Assembly: GCA_008501825.1 (NCBI GenBank)
Contig: QQUA01000006.1
Location: 372,001 to 436,000, forward strand
Source of the DNA: Planctomycetota bacterium
GTDB taxonomy: Bacteria > Planctomycetota > UBA1135
DNA: 64,000 nt
Direction: 5' to 3'
Under the pieces are notes generated by a model. The model saw only the letters and a program-made list of their open reading frames with translations. It made no database searches and was not told the DNA's origin. How positions within the stretch are numbered: the first letter of the stretch is position 1; every line of letters begins with the position of its first letter. Below, piece after piece: positions 1-8,981 of this stretch. The position numbers and the translations under genes are program-made.

Positions 1-18
1 TCCGGGTATTCCTCTGGA

Positions 19-1524
19 TCATCCATGGCAGGTTGCGTGCTGGTGCAGGGCCCGATCCAAAGCCTTGCACACTTCTTGCAATACTTTGATCCGGGCGAAT
101 CGCTTGTTGTTGCCTTCTACCACCACCCAAGGGGCGTCCTGGGTGTGGGTCAACTCGATCATGTCGTTGATCGCGTCCTCGTATTCCTCCCAGCGGTCCC
201 GATTGCGCCAGTCTTCTTCCGTGAGTTTCCAGCGCTTGTAGGGAACTTGCTGTCTGGCTTCGAAGCGGCGCTTTTGCTCGTCCTTGGAAATATGAAGCCA
301 AAACTTGGCTACCGCGGTGCCGTGCCCCACCAATTCTCCTTCAAAATCGCAAATCTCCTGGTAGGCGCGTTTCCACTCTTCTGCGGTGGCGAAGCCTTCG
401 ATCCGTTCCACCAGGACGCGGCCGTACCAGCTCCGGTCGAAGATGCTGATCTTGCCGGCCCTTGGCAGTTGTTTCCAGAATCGCCACAAATAATGCTGCG
501 CCAACTCTTCTTGAGTCGGAGCTGAAATCGGAAAGACCTTGTAGCTGCGGGAGTCCAATGCGGCCGTGATCCGCCGAATCGCCCCGCCCTTGCCGCCGGC
601 ATCCCAGCCTTCGAAAGCCAAGACCATGGGAATTCCTTTTTCCCGGGCTTGCCGGTGCAGCAAGTTGAGTCTTCCCTGCCAGCGTTCCAACTCCAACTGA
701 TAGGGTTTCTTTTCCAGGGATTTTTCTAGATCGATCCCTTTCAGGGCGTTTTTCTTCGATAAACGGGTACCGGGCTTGACCGGCTCCTTTTTGCGTTTTT
801 TGGCGAGCTCTTGGCTCTTCTTCAGGTGCTGACGAATTCGCTTCAGGATGGTTTCTCCAACTTCCAATCCATAGAAATGGGGATCCGCCCCTTCGATGAT
901 TTTCCAAGGGGCTTCCGGCAAGTCGGTTTCCTGAATCAACGTTTCCGATACCGAAACGAATTGGTCGTACATGCGCCAGTGTTCCCAATCGCGTTCGGTG
1001 ACTCGCCAATGGAGAAGCGGATCATTCTCCATATCCAAAAACCGCTTCTTTTGGGCATCCTTGCCCAGGTGCATCCAGAACTTGATGATCAGGGCTCCGT
1101 CGTCGGCCAAGGTCCGCTCAAACGACCGAATCTCCCGAAGACTGTGCTGGAAGGCTTTTAGTTTCGATTTTCCGTGAACCCGGTTCAGCAAGGGGGAGTG
1201 ATACCAAGAGGAAAGGAAGATTCCAATCTGACCTCTCGGCGGCAGATCCCTCCAATATCGCCAAAAACGGGGACGCTCTTTCTCTTCGGTGGTGGGGGGG
1301 TCATAAGCAACGGTTCTCAGCCAGTGAGCGTCCATCCACTCGGAAAGGTAGTTGGCGGACTCTCCCTTCCCGCCGCCGTCGACTCCACCGAAAATGACGA
1401 TGACCGGAAAGTCCGATTCCCGGAGGAGCCCCTGAACTTCCAGAAGCTCCTCGCGGAGCTTGGGTAAACGGCGGTTGTACTCCTTTTTGTCGACGGTGCG
1501 ACCAACTTCTGCACACGCGAACAT
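19..1524 (-). CDS. pap: Two-domain PPK2 polyphosphate kinase (polyphosphate:AMP phosphotransferase type)
   Basis: PPK2 enzymes move phosphate between polyphosphate and nucleotides; tandem-domain (class II, Pap-like) members convert AMP to ADP in the cytoplasm. The 501 residues hold two PPK2 copies. The first has a Walker A GGVDGGGKGE (about 46-55) and the second GWDAGGKGG (about 306-314). The second copy keeps FDRSWYGR (about 362-369), whereas the matching site in the first reads FLSSWYHS. The first domain has therefore lost the Asp-Arg pair and is probably structural, as expected for this class. A Lys-rich linker (about 235-275) joins the copies. The gene is complete in the window. It is divergent from the phosphate cotransporter gene, which fits a phosphate/polyphosphate role. 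The substrate preference AMP rather than GDP or ADP is inferred from the domain count. Confidence 0.9.
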   Translation of the reverse strand: MFACAEVGRTVDKKEYNRRLPKLREELLEVQGLLRESDFPVIVIFGGVDGGGKGESANYLSEWMDAHWLRTVAYDPPTTEEKERPRFWRYWRDLPPRGQIGIFLSSWYHSPLLNRVHGKSKLKAFQHSLREIRSFERTLADDGALIIKFWMHLGKDAQKKRFLDMENDPLLHWRVTERDWEHWRMYDQFVSVSETLIQETDLPEAPWKIIEGADPHFYGLEVGETILKRIRQHLKKSQELAKKRKKEPVKPGTRLSKKNALKGIDLEKSLEKKPYQLELERWQGRLNLLHRQAREKGIPMVLAFEGWDAGGKGGAIRRITAALDSRSYKVFPISAPTQEELAQHYLWRFWKQLPRAGKISIFDRSWYGRVLVERIEGFATAEEWKRAYQEICDFEGELVGHGTAVAKFWLHISKDEQKRRFEARQQVPYKRWKLTEEDWRNRDRWEEYEDAINDMIELTHTQDAPWVVVEGNNKRFARIKVLQEVCKALDRALHQHATCHG

Positions 1525-1892
1525 GGGCGTCCTTGGTTTGATCCTGGTGGCTGAGGGGGGGCTTCGCTTACTCTGCAGCTTTTCTTCAAATAATCTTCAA
1601 AAAGAAAAGGGAACAGGTTATATTCCCCATAACTTGCAAGTTGAAGATTGCAAGAGGTGGATTTTCCTGAAGATAGGCGCACCGGGGCACCGATAAATGG
1701 AATCCCGGGCCTGGATTGAGCGAGTAGGCGCATGGCGGCACGGCTGAACTTGGAAGAGGTGGCCTCAGGTTGGGAGCCAGGATGGGCTTCGGGGATGATT
1801 ACGCGCCTCTTACGCCGCCGCCAACGGGGGTGGGCCCCTGCATATCGGAAAGAGGCTGAAGGCCGGCCCCTGACCAGGGAGGTTTCGCGCTG
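1525..1892. promoter_or_regulatory. Divergent intergenic region between pap and the Na/Pi cotransporter
   Basis: This 368-base gap must carry the outward promoters of both flanking genes. Around 1585-1625 it is A/T-rich, unlike its surroundings. It contains a perfect 12-base palindrome AACTTGCAAGTT at 1631-1642, followed by a second TTGCAAG half at 1648-1654, which could be an operator. I saw no convincing Pho box and no RNA gene. An AGGGAGGT ribosome-binding site at 1876-1883 serves the cotransporter start. Confidence 0.35.
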
Positions 1893-3656
1893 ATGGGACC
1901 CCTGCTGCTCTCGCGGGCTTCCGATCTTTGGCATCGGGCAGTCGAGCGTCCTCTTCCCGAAATTTCCGGTGATTGGACGGTGGCTCAGGATTTCGAGACC
2001 TTCCCGTTGATCATGGAATTGATCGGGGGCTTGGCCGTTTTTCTGCTGGGCATGGACATGATGGCCTTTGCCCTGAAATCGGTCGCCGGCGATCGGATGC
2101 GGGGGATCTTGGCCAAGCTGACCGGAAACCGATTTGCCGGAGTCGTGACCGGCGCCCTGGTCACCGCGGTGATTCAATCTTCCTCGGTAACCACAGTCTT
2201 GGTCGTCGGTTTCATTACCGCCGGCCTGATGTCCCTGGTGCAGTCGGTCGGGGTGATCATGGGGGCCAATATCGGCACCACCATTACCGCCCAGATTGTG
2301 GCCTTTAAAGTCACGAAATATGCCTTGTTGATGGTGGCTATGGGTTTCTTGGTGATGTCCATGGCCAAACGCCAAAATACCAAGAATAAGGGCAAGGGCA
2401 TTCTCGGCCTGGGTTTGGTTTTCTTCGGCATGAGCATCATGGGGGACGCCATGTATCCCCTGCGAAGCTATCAACCGTTTTTGGATTGGATGGCCGAAAT
2501 GGAGAAACCTTGGCTCGGCATTTTGGCCGCGGCTGCTTTTACCAGCTTGGTTCAATCTTCTTCCGCCACCACCGGCGTGGTGATCGTCATGGCGACCCAG
2601 GGCTTTATTAGTTTGCCCGCCGGCATCGCCATGAGCTTCGGGGCCAACATCGGTACCTGCATTACTGCGCTTTTGGCCGCCATCGGCAAGCCGCGGGAAG
2701 CCTTGCGAGCGGCTTTGGTGCACGTGATGTTCAACGTTGCCGGGGTCGCCCTTTGGTTTGCCTTTATTCACCAGCTTGCCGACGTCGTGCAATGGATCTC
2801 GCCGGGTCATTCCGAATTGACCGGAGTGGACAAGCTGGCGGCGGAAACTCCCCGTCAGATTGCCAATGCCCACACCATTTTCAATATTGCAAACACGTTG
2901 ATTTTTATCGGTTTCGCTACCCAGTTCGCTCGCTTGGTGGAATGGCTGGTTCCCGACCGGCCGACCCCTGAGGAAAAACAAATACGAGCCCGGTATTTGA
3001 ACGAGGAGTTGCTGGACACGCCCGCCTTGGCCTTGGACCGGGCTCGCATGGAGCTGATCCACCTGGGAGACTTGGTCAAGGAAATGCTGGAAGCCATCCT
3101 CCCAGCCGCCTTATCCGGGGAGGAAGAAGATCTTCAAGAAGTGGAAAAGATGGACGACGGGGTCGATACTCTGCACGGCCAAATCGTGACCTATTTAGGC
3201 AAAGTGAGCCAGCGACAACTGATTGGAGATCATACCGATGAGTTGCTCAAGCTAATGGAGTCCACCAACGACCTGGAAAATATCGGTGACATCATCGAAA
3301 CCAACTTGGTCAGTCTAGGAAGGAGCCGCCTCCAGCGCCGGTTCCGGGTCAGTGCCGAGACCACCGAAGTCATCCAGGCATTTCAACAAGCCGTGAATCG
3401 GGCCCTGGAAGACGCCTTGATTGCCGTCACGCAGCGAAATCGCGAGGCAGCTTTACGAGTGATCGGCATGAAGAAGGAGATCAATCGGTTGGCGGGCGAA
3501 GCCGCCGTGCACCAAGCCCAACGATTGGTGGCTGAAGAGCCCAACCGCTTGTCCGCTTATTCCATGGAAATGGACTTTTTCGAGAACCTCAAGCGGATTT
3601 ACTACTTCTGCAAGCGGATGGCCCGGCTTTTGTCCCCTTCCGAAAAGCTCAATTAA
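1893..3656 (+). CDS. Na/phosphate cotransporter family protein with PhoU-like C-terminal domain
   Basis: Predicted inner-membrane Na+-coupled phosphate transporter of the NptA/PNaS family (587 aa). The family's internal repeat is clear: an IQSSSVTT motif (about 95-102) and a second VQSSSATT (about 220-227), each next to glycine-rich membrane helices. About eight or nine hydrophobic segments span residues 40-360. The last 210 residues are soluble, helical and PhoU-like, a common fusion in this family. The start at 1893 is preferred because AGGGAGGT lies 9 bases upstream; a Met at 2013 would remove a 40-residue hydrophilic leader but has no ribosome-binding site. The gene overlaps the end of the convergent sigma-factor gene by 8 bases. 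Adjacency to a polyphosphate kinase supports a phosphate substrate. Confidence 0.88.
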   Translation: MGPLLLSRASDLWHRAVERPLPEISGDWTVAQDFETFPLIMELIGGLAVFLLGMDMMAFALKSVAGDRMRGILAKLTGNRFAGVVTGALVTAVIQSSSVTTVLVVGFITAGLMSLVQSVGVIMGANIGTTITAQIVAFKVTKYALLMVAMGFLVMSMAKRQNTKNKGKGILGLGLVFFGMSIMGDAMYPLRSYQPFLDWMAEMEKPWLGILAAAAFTSLVQSSSATTGVVIVMATQGFISLPAGIAMSFGANIGTCITALLAAIGKPREALRAALVHVMFNVAGVALWFAFIHQLADVVQWISPGHSELTGVDKLAAETPRQIANAHTIFNIANTLIFIGFATQFARLVEWLVPDRPTPEEKQIRARYLNEELLDTPALALDRARMELIHLGDLVKEMLEAILPAALSGEEEDLQEVEKMDDGVDTLHGQIVTYLGKVSQRQLIGDHTDELLKLMESTNDLENIGDIIETNLVSLGRSRLQRRFRVSAETTEVIQAFQQAVNRALEDALIAVTQRNREAALRVIGMKKEINRLAGEAAVHQAQRLVAEEPNRLSAYSMEMDFFENLKRIYYFCKRMARLLSPSEKLN

Positions 3657-4494
3657 GCGGTTCGGGAGTCGTTTCCTGCCAGCGATCCCTGCGGAACCGC
3701 CGCAAGTTGCCTTCGAACAATTGAAAGCGGGCTTTCATGCGTTGGAAGATCCGCTGCCGCGCGCGGAACACGATCATCTTCATGTTGGCCGGGCGGCCTC
3801 CCACCAGCGGGGCGATTTCCCGGTAGGGAAGACCTTCCACTTCGGTCAGGTGTAATACCCGCTTTTCTCGGGGTGACAGGCTGCGGAAGGCTTCCAAATA
3901 AAGCTGCAGGTAGAGGTACCAGGCTCGGCCAACCGCTTCTTCTTCTTCCAGGTTCTCCGTATAAGCCAACGGATTGACCGCTTGGGTGTCCTCCGGCTCC
4001 TGAACCATGAAGTCTTCCTGATCGCCGAACGAGTAGCGGTTCGGGGTATCGAAAGGCAGGGTCCGGTTTCGTTGCGCCTTGCGGCTGTATTTCAAAACCG
4101 TATTGCGAATGATGGTATGGGTCCAGTTGCGGAAAGCACTGGCGGAATTGGGCTTGAAGTTGAACGGATATCGGTAGACGTTGAAAAATACCTCCTGGAG
4201 CACGTCGCTTGCGTCCACCGGGTTGTAAACTCGCCGCAAGTGGTGGTAAATCCGGCGTTGGAAGTCGTGGTAATTCAGTTCATAGAGCAGGGTGAAGGCT
4301 TCCTTGGAACCGCTGTCCCGGAAGGTTTTCATGAGCGAGGTGGAGAGAGCGTCGCGCCGGGTCTTGGGGTTGGTCTGAAACAAATCGGCTTCGTCGGCCA
4401 AGTCTTGGTCCGCTACTTGATCCGCCAGGATTTGCAGCCGTTCGGCCAAATCCTCGGATACCGGTTTCCACTCAACGCTGGAGGACTTTCCCAT
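3649..4494 (-). CDS. Sigma-70 family RNA polymerase sigma factor (ECF-like)
   Basis: Predicted alternative sigma factor of 281 aa. Region 2 is recognisable in the middle: a helix ending HHLRRVYNPVDASDVLQEVF, then FRNWTHTIIRNTVLKY, the usual promoter-melting helix. Region 4 follows with LSPREKRVLHLTEVEGLPYR and an ARQRIF recognition helix end. A 70-residue N-terminal extension and an acidic linker between regions 2 and 4 make it longer than a typical ECF factor of about 190 aa. The ATG at 4494 has AGGA 6 bases upstream and is preferred over a TTG at 4554. No anti-sigma gene is adjacent, so its control and regulon are not visible here. The gene is convergent with the phosphate cotransporter. 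Confidence 0.8.
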   Translation of the reverse strand: MGKSSSVEWKPVSEDLAERLQILADQVADQDLADEADLFQTNPKTRRDALSTSLMKTFRDSGSKEAFTLLYELNYHDFQRRIYHHLRRVYNPVDASDVLQEVFFNVYRYPFNFKPNSASAFRNWTHTIIRNTVLKYSRKAQRNRTLPFDTPNRYSFGDQEDFMVQEPEDTQAVNPLAYTENLEEEEAVGRAWYLYLQLYLEAFRSLSPREKRVLHLTEVEGLPYREIAPLVGGRPANMKMIVFRARQRIFQRMKARFQLFEGNLRRFRRDRWQETTPEPLN

Positions 4495-4808
4495 GATTCG
4501 TCCTGATCTCGCTGGCCAATGCCGGGACGGCTTGGCAACCCTTTCGATCCCCAACCTTGGCGAAGCTCAAACAAGCAGACGTTTCAGCCTGGCCTTGGTT
4601 ACGGATGGGATCATTTCTTTTGGATCCCTTGGACTTTTGTGCAAAGGCCGTACCAAGGTGGCTGTGCGGAAGCGATAGAGGTGGTCAGGGCGAGCTCGCA
4701 CGGCTGTTCGAAATCGCACCAGGCCCGATTTCACCCGATTTCCTGGGTGAATGGGCGAGGCCAAAAGCTTTCAGAGAAGGAACTAAGCCCCAGCGGCCTG
4801 TAATTTGT
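4495..4808. other. Intergenic region upstream of the sigma-factor gene
   Basis: This stretch separates the sigma-factor start from the end of the parvulin gene, both on the minus strand. It should hold the sigma promoter. I saw no RNA gene, repeat or convincing protein-coding frame. The open frames crossing it on the plus strand are antisense to the parvulin gene or lack start signals. Confidence 0.3.
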
Positions 4809-5468
4809 CTATTTCAGGCGCTTAATGATGTGAAATCCGAAGGAGGAGTCCTTGGGGTGATAGGGGGCAAGGCCCACTTCTCCCACCGCCAGTGGAAATC
4901 CAACGTTTCCGAATGCGGGAACCATTTCGTCCCGCGGGAAGACTTGGGAGGCCCGGGTGGCCTTTTGGTAATCCTGTTGCGCCCGGGTGCTTTCGGTTTG
5001 GAAATCCTCCGGGCTCAAGTGGCCGGCCTCCCGGGCATTTCGAAGGTCTTCCATAATGTTTTGGTAGCGAGTTTGGGCTCGCACCGCCTCTTTTTGCCAG
5101 GCGGAATCCTTTACCCCATGGTTGGTCATGCGATAGCTGCCGGGCAGTGGATCTCCAGGCCGGACCGGGTCTTCCGAATAAGTCCGGACCAAATCGCTGA
5201 AGTTTTCACCGCTTCGGGCCCGCTCCAGCAGTTCCGTGGCCAGGTTTTCGGCATCTTGCCGGCTTCGGGTGCCGGGACTGCCGCTGCTTCGGACTCCGAT
5301 CAGGATGTGCTGCACTTGAATCTGGTCAGGCTCGCCTTCTTGTCTCGGCAAATGCCCTTGGCCTGGACCGAATTCCACGCCCGGCTCGGGTCCTGGGGAG
5401 CTTTCTCCGCCGCAGGCCGCGACCAGAACCAACAGGGAAGCCATCCAACACGATTTCCGCATGGGCAT
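4809..5468 (-). CDS. Parvulin-like (PpiC-type) peptidyl-prolyl isomerase lipoprotein with internal insertion
   Basis: Predicted periplasmic or outer-membrane-anchored PPIase that would help fold exported proteins. The start carries a short lipoprotein signal ending LVLVAAC (Cys19), so the mature protein is probably lipidated. The first half of a parvulin domain is seen at about 50-97 (QVQHILIGV, then ENFSDLVRTYSEDP). The last third returns to the fold with PAFGNVGFPLAVGEVG and the terminal FGFHIIKRL. Between them lie about 70 charged, helical residues that a standard 95-residue parvulin lacks, so the domain is split by an insertion. Both key histidines (in QHIL and FHII) are present. The start overlaps the upstream gene by 143 bases, which is unusual. 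Activity is inferred. Confidence 0.72.
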   Translation of the reverse strand: MPMRKSCWMASLLVLVAACGGESSPGPEPGVEFGPGQGHLPRQEGEPDQIQVQHILIGVRSSGSPGTRSRQDAENLATELLERARSGENFSDLVRTYSEDPVRPGDPLPGSYRMTNHGVKDSAWQKEAVRAQTRYQNIMEDLRNAREAGHLSPEDFQTESTRAQQDYQKATRASQVFPRDEMVPAFGNVGFPLAVGEVGLAPYHPKDSSFGFHIIKRLK

Positions 5469-5952
5469 AGTTTATGGACCGGCCATCGGATTTGAGCCAG
5501 CGGCGCACAAACTCCTTGGTCTTGTTCACCAAATGCTGCTTGACCACCACGATCCAGACGCCAAAAAAGATGATCGGTATGGCGCCGGTGACGAAAACGA
5601 GGATGAAGGCGAGGACGTCACTATCGGGATGACCTAGCCCGCGAAGGAGCACTCTATAGGGTTCCATCAGGTCCCCATCGGTGCCGAGCATGGTGACCCA
5701 AATCGTCGGCAAACTCCAAGCGAAGACTATCGGGATAAGGAGGAGCAGAGGGCCGAAAACTCGGCGTTTTAAGCAACTTGTGCAGACGTGGATGCTTCCG
5801 AAACCGAGGACGGCAAATTCGGTCTCGGTAATCATGCCCCGAGAGGTGCCATCCCAGGAAGCAACCACCTTGGTGTCCAGGTCGCGGGTGAGGACATACC
5901 CGCGTTCACGCAGATTCGATTCACGATGACAGCGGAGGCAAGCCTTAGGCAT
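5326..5952 (-). CDS. Hypothetical membrane protein with two CxxC pairs and two membrane helices
   Basis: I do not recognise a named family. The protein begins with a CLRC pair at residues 5-8, and a CTSC pair follows about 50 residues later. Together they suggest a zinc-ribbon-like N-terminal domain of about 60 residues. Two hydrophobic segments follow (about 67-90 and 115-138), then a short basic tail. The last 48 codons run inside the start of the parvulin gene in another frame and encode an Arg-rich sequence that does not look like a conserved tail. In the neighbouring frame a TAA sits a few bases before the parvulin ATG, so a single-base indel could explain the long overlap. A protein with the same layout is encoded at 35870-36535. 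Confidence 0.55.
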   Translation of the reverse strand: MPKACLRCHRESNLRERGYVLTRDLDTKVVASWDGTSRGMITETEFAVLGFGSIHVCTSCLKRRVFGPLLLLIPIVFAWSLPTIWVTMLGTDGDLMEPYRVLLRGLGHPDSDVLAFILVFVTGAIPIIFFGVWIVVVKQHLVNKTKEFVRRWLKSDGRSINYAHAEIVLDGFPVGSGRGLRRRKLPRTRAGRGIRSRPRAFAETRRRA

Positions 5953-6056
5953 GTTGACGGTCCGTTCACCCTGTCCAACCGGCGAGCCCCGGCTTGCAAG
6001 GCGAGTTCCAGGATACAGTGCTTAGGCGCAACCACCCTTGACTCCTTCTGATAGCC

Positions 6057-8981
6057 TTAGAATCCTGATGAATTCAGATGGAGTTCGTTTCTGGTTCCTT
6101 CCCAGTCAACAGAATGGGTGGCTTCTTCAAGGATGGTGGTCGTTTTGATGTAGAGCATGGAGGGGTTTGCGGACTGGTCAAAAAACCAAACATGATCGAA
6201 GGAAGAGCTCACCAGGCCGGAAAGGCTGGTGATTCCCTGAGAATTGCCATCAATGACCTGAATGGAGCCATCATTTAATCGCACCGTAGTAGGTGAAGAC
6301 GCCAATGGCACTCCAACAATCACTTTCTTATCAACCGCCCGAGCGTTCTGGATCTTGATCAGGTACTGATCCGGGTATCCAGTTGCATCCTGAAAGGAAC
6401 ACTGGAAGACTCCTTGAAGACCGCCGGCCGAAACCTTTTCCAAGCCCAGAATCCCCGTAAAGGGGTAGTGCCTGTCCAAGGCTCCGTCAGGGTTGGTCGG
6501 ATAGATGGTCATGGAGCGCTGCACGTTGTTGAAATCCAGCGTACTGACCACCATCTCCGCGTTTGCGTTGGGCCAACGACTTCCCGCATCCATAGGAATC
6601 ACGTCGATCTGGGCAAAATCTCCGCTGGCTGCGGGTACGACGTAAGCATTCTCTTGATTTAAAGCCACGGGAGGAGCACTTGGATCCGCGTTGGCAATGA
6701 GGAAATCATCCAGGTAAGCCAAGTACACATCGCTGCCCTGACCGAGGCTGTTGTCCAGGTCGTGCACGACGGTATTTTTGATCATGTTCTCCTCGTCGAT
6801 CGGAATCCGATAGTAAACCTTGTGATCTACCGTGTCGGGTCCGAATATCCAGTTGTTCACGTAGTTTCGGGGATCTTCCTGGTAGCGAGATCGATACTCA
6901 ACCTGAGTAATGCCAGCGGATTTCCGGTCTGCAGTCGTGGGCCCCCCTTGGGGGTCCACCAGCCCGTCAATGTCCTGGAAATAGGCCACTCGCATGCCCT
7001 CCAGCCGCAGGTAACCGTCGTAAGCCTCGATGGCGTTCAAGATGTCCCAGGCGGAAGAACGGGGTAAGGCAGAACCACTGGAAGTCGGTCGTTCGAAGAA
7101 CATGTAAGTCTGAGGCAGGCTGCGCCCCGCTTGGATTTCCGCATCATTGACTGGCGTGCCGATATTGATCGTATCGCCGTAAATGGTGCAGTCGCGCAAA
7201 GTGATGATTCCGGTGTAATCGCTTCCTGCATCCACCAAACCATCGGTGGCCGGGTACAAACCGGATTTATTGTCCGCCGCCTTCATGTCTTCGAGCAGAA
7301 CCGAGCCGTGACTGCGCCACCAAACCCCATACCGGCGGTTTTTGTAAGCCACCAGGCCGGATGCAGTTGGAAGGTGGTTTGGATTGCCGTCTTCCCACTG
7401 CCATTTGGTGCGGATGTTGTGGTAGAAGCCGTGCTGGCCGTTGCTGTGGGCTAGGTTGTCTCTGAAGTAAGAGTTGCTGGTGGTGGTATGGACCCATACA
7501 TCCTTGGGCGGAGCCAAGTAGAAGCCATGACCAAAAGCGCCGGCAGCATGATTGCCTTCAATCATGTTGTCCGGGTGTTGCAACCAGAAGACTCCCGGTT
7601 CTTCTCGGTCAGTTCGAACAATGATTGGGTTCGTATCGCTATCGAAGGTCGTGGGAGGATCTACCCACATTCCGAGGTTGCCGCGAAGTTCAATGTGCTT
7701 GGTAAGACCTGGATTTTCCGGGTCGCTCTCTTCCAAGTAAAAGCCGTGGCCTAAGGTTTTCCAGCCGACGTTATTTTCCACCTTCACATACTGAGTATCG
7801 TGAATGGTGACGAAGCGGTGGACGCAATCGTGAATGCTGCTATTGCGAAGGTAAGGAATGGCGCCGTTAGCTCGCGCATCGCCCAGTATGTGGACGTGAA
7901 AGGGATATCGGCTCAGGGTTCCTTCGACGCCTAAGTTGCGGAACTCCGCCCATTTCACCTCAAAGTAAGGGTTTTGGTCATTATAGGGCAGCAGGATGAC
8001 GTGGCCGTAGTGTTGCGGCCCGTGGCTATGATTCGCCGAACTGCTGTGGTCCGAGAGCTGGCCTTCGATGACGACGTTTCGAGTCAGCAAGCCAACCTCT
8101 GCCTGGACGGGGATGTCCCAAGCGGGGTCATTGTCATGAGGAGGAGGGCCGTGAATCACTTCGCCGAAGTGCATGTAGTTCAAAGCGGAGCTAAACTGAA
8201 CCATATTCCCGTCTACGATGGAATCAATGATCCGTTTTTCCCCCTGAACATAAGTGGTCGCTGCGTTGGGAGCATTCCAACTGTCGTATTCAAAGTCAGT
8301 GGAGGCAATCACGATCTCATCATTTTGGGACCAATCTTCGTCTACCACGTCCTGCAGGATTAAATTGGAAGTACCGGCATTTGCGGTTGAACTCAATTGG
8401 GTCCAACTCTTTCCTTTATCTTTGCCGTAAATGTAAAGAGTGCCGCCTTCGGTAATGATGAGACCGCGATCGTGAGCAGCTAACTCAACTTCTGAGCCAC
8501 TTGAGAAGTGGCTGGCAGCCGCAGAGTCAGTCCAACGGACGCCGGAAGGATCTAAATTTGGAAGTCCGGTTCCGTAAGTCTCCGGCGCGATCAACCGAAT
8601 GGTGGCTTGTTTGGTGTATGGGTGCGTCGCGCCGCTTGGAATGCGGCAGCCAATTTGTAGGCTGCCGGTGACCACGATGTATGCGGAATTGAGTTCAACG
8701 GAGCCAAAGGAATCCTGGAGGAACAACCTGCCTTCAATCCAAAGTCCGCCAAGGTTTTCGGTATTCTCATCCAGGACGACGTCCAGGTTGGATTCAATGT
8801 GCACAAAGTCTCCGGCCTGTGCGGGACTTTCCGAGGCGGAGCCGAAAAGCTTCGACCAGAGTTGGCCTTTGTGGCATGGAAACGCCGGATGCTGTGGAGT
8901 TCCCGGCTGCGCCGCAAGAAGAGATGAGGAGCAGACCATGGTCAAGGCCAGGCCTAAAAATGATGCCAGAATGGATTTCAT
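6057..8981 (-). CDS. Secreted G8-domain, beta-helix protein (CEMIP-like)
   Basis: A 974-residue exported protein. A signal peptide (about 1-24, ending SLLAAQ) is followed by a G8 domain (about 35-165) with the expected alternation of glycines and short beta strands (VHIESNLDVVLD, GGLWIEGRLFLQD). The middle 290-620 is rich in short strand repeats with His and Asn turns, such as FHVHILGDA, HDCVHRFVTIHD and ENNVGWKTLGHGFYLEESD, typical of right-handed parallel beta-helices. This order matches the CEMIP/TMEM2/PKHD1L1 group, which in animals includes hyaluronan-degrading proteins. A polysaccharide-binding or -cleaving role at the cell surface is therefore plausible but inferred. It has its own 267-base upstream region and no obvious enzyme partner. 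No C-terminal anchor or sorting domain was recognised. Confidence 0.75.
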   Translation of the reverse strand: MKSILASFLGLALTMVCSSSLLAAQPGTPQHPAFPCHKGQLWSKLFGSASESPAQAGDFVHIESNLDVVLDENTENLGGLWIEGRLFLQDSFGSVELNSAYIVVTGSLQIGCRIPSGATHPYTKQATIRLIAPETYGTGLPNLDPSGVRWTDSAAASHFSSGSEVELAAHDRGLIITEGGTLYIYGKDKGKSWTQLSSTANAGTSNLILQDVVDEDWSQNDEIVIASTDFEYDSWNAPNAATTYVQGEKRIIDSIVDGNMVQFSSALNYMHFGEVIHGPPPHDNDPAWDIPVQAEVGLLTRNVVIEGQLSDHSSSANHSHGPQHYGHVILLPYNDQNPYFEVKWAEFRNLGVEGTLSRYPFHVHILGDARANGAIPYLRNSSIHDCVHRFVTIHDTQYVKVENNVGWKTLGHGFYLEESDPENPGLTKHIELRGNLGMWVDPPTTFDSDTNPIIVRTDREEPGVFWLQHPDNMIEGNHAAGAFGHGFYLAPPKDVWVHTTTSNSYFRDNLAHSNGQHGFYHNIRTKWQWEDGNPNHLPTASGLVAYKNRRYGVWWRSHGSVLLEDMKAADNKSGLYPATDGLVDAGSDYTGIITLRDCTIYGDTINIGTPVNDAEIQAGRSLPQTYMFFERPTSSGSALPRSSAWDILNAIEAYDGYLRLEGMRVAYFQDIDGLVDPQGGPTTADRKSAGITQVEYRSRYQEDPRNYVNNWIFGPDTVDHKVYYRIPIDEENMIKNTVVHDLDNSLGQGSDVYLAYLDDFLIANADPSAPPVALNQENAYVVPAASGDFAQIDVIPMDAGSRWPNANAEMVVSTLDFNNVQRSMTIYPTNPDGALDRHYPFTGILGLEKVSAGGLQGVFQCSFQDATGYPDQYLIKIQNARAVDKKVIVGVPLASSPTTVRLNDGSIQVIDGNSQGITSLSGLVSSSFDHVWFFDQSANPSMLYIKTTTILEEATHSVDWEGTRNELHLNSSGF

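Noticed and set aside
1317..3062. 581-codon open frame antisense to the phosphate cotransporter
   Set aside because: It covers the intergenic region and most of a well-supported gene on the other strand; its product is His/Gln/Gly-rich and low in hydrophobic residues, typical of an antisense shadow.
4557..5495. 312-codon plus-strand frame over the parvulin gene
   Set aside because: It is antisense to a gene with a signal peptide and a recognisable domain, and its product has no domain-like pattern.
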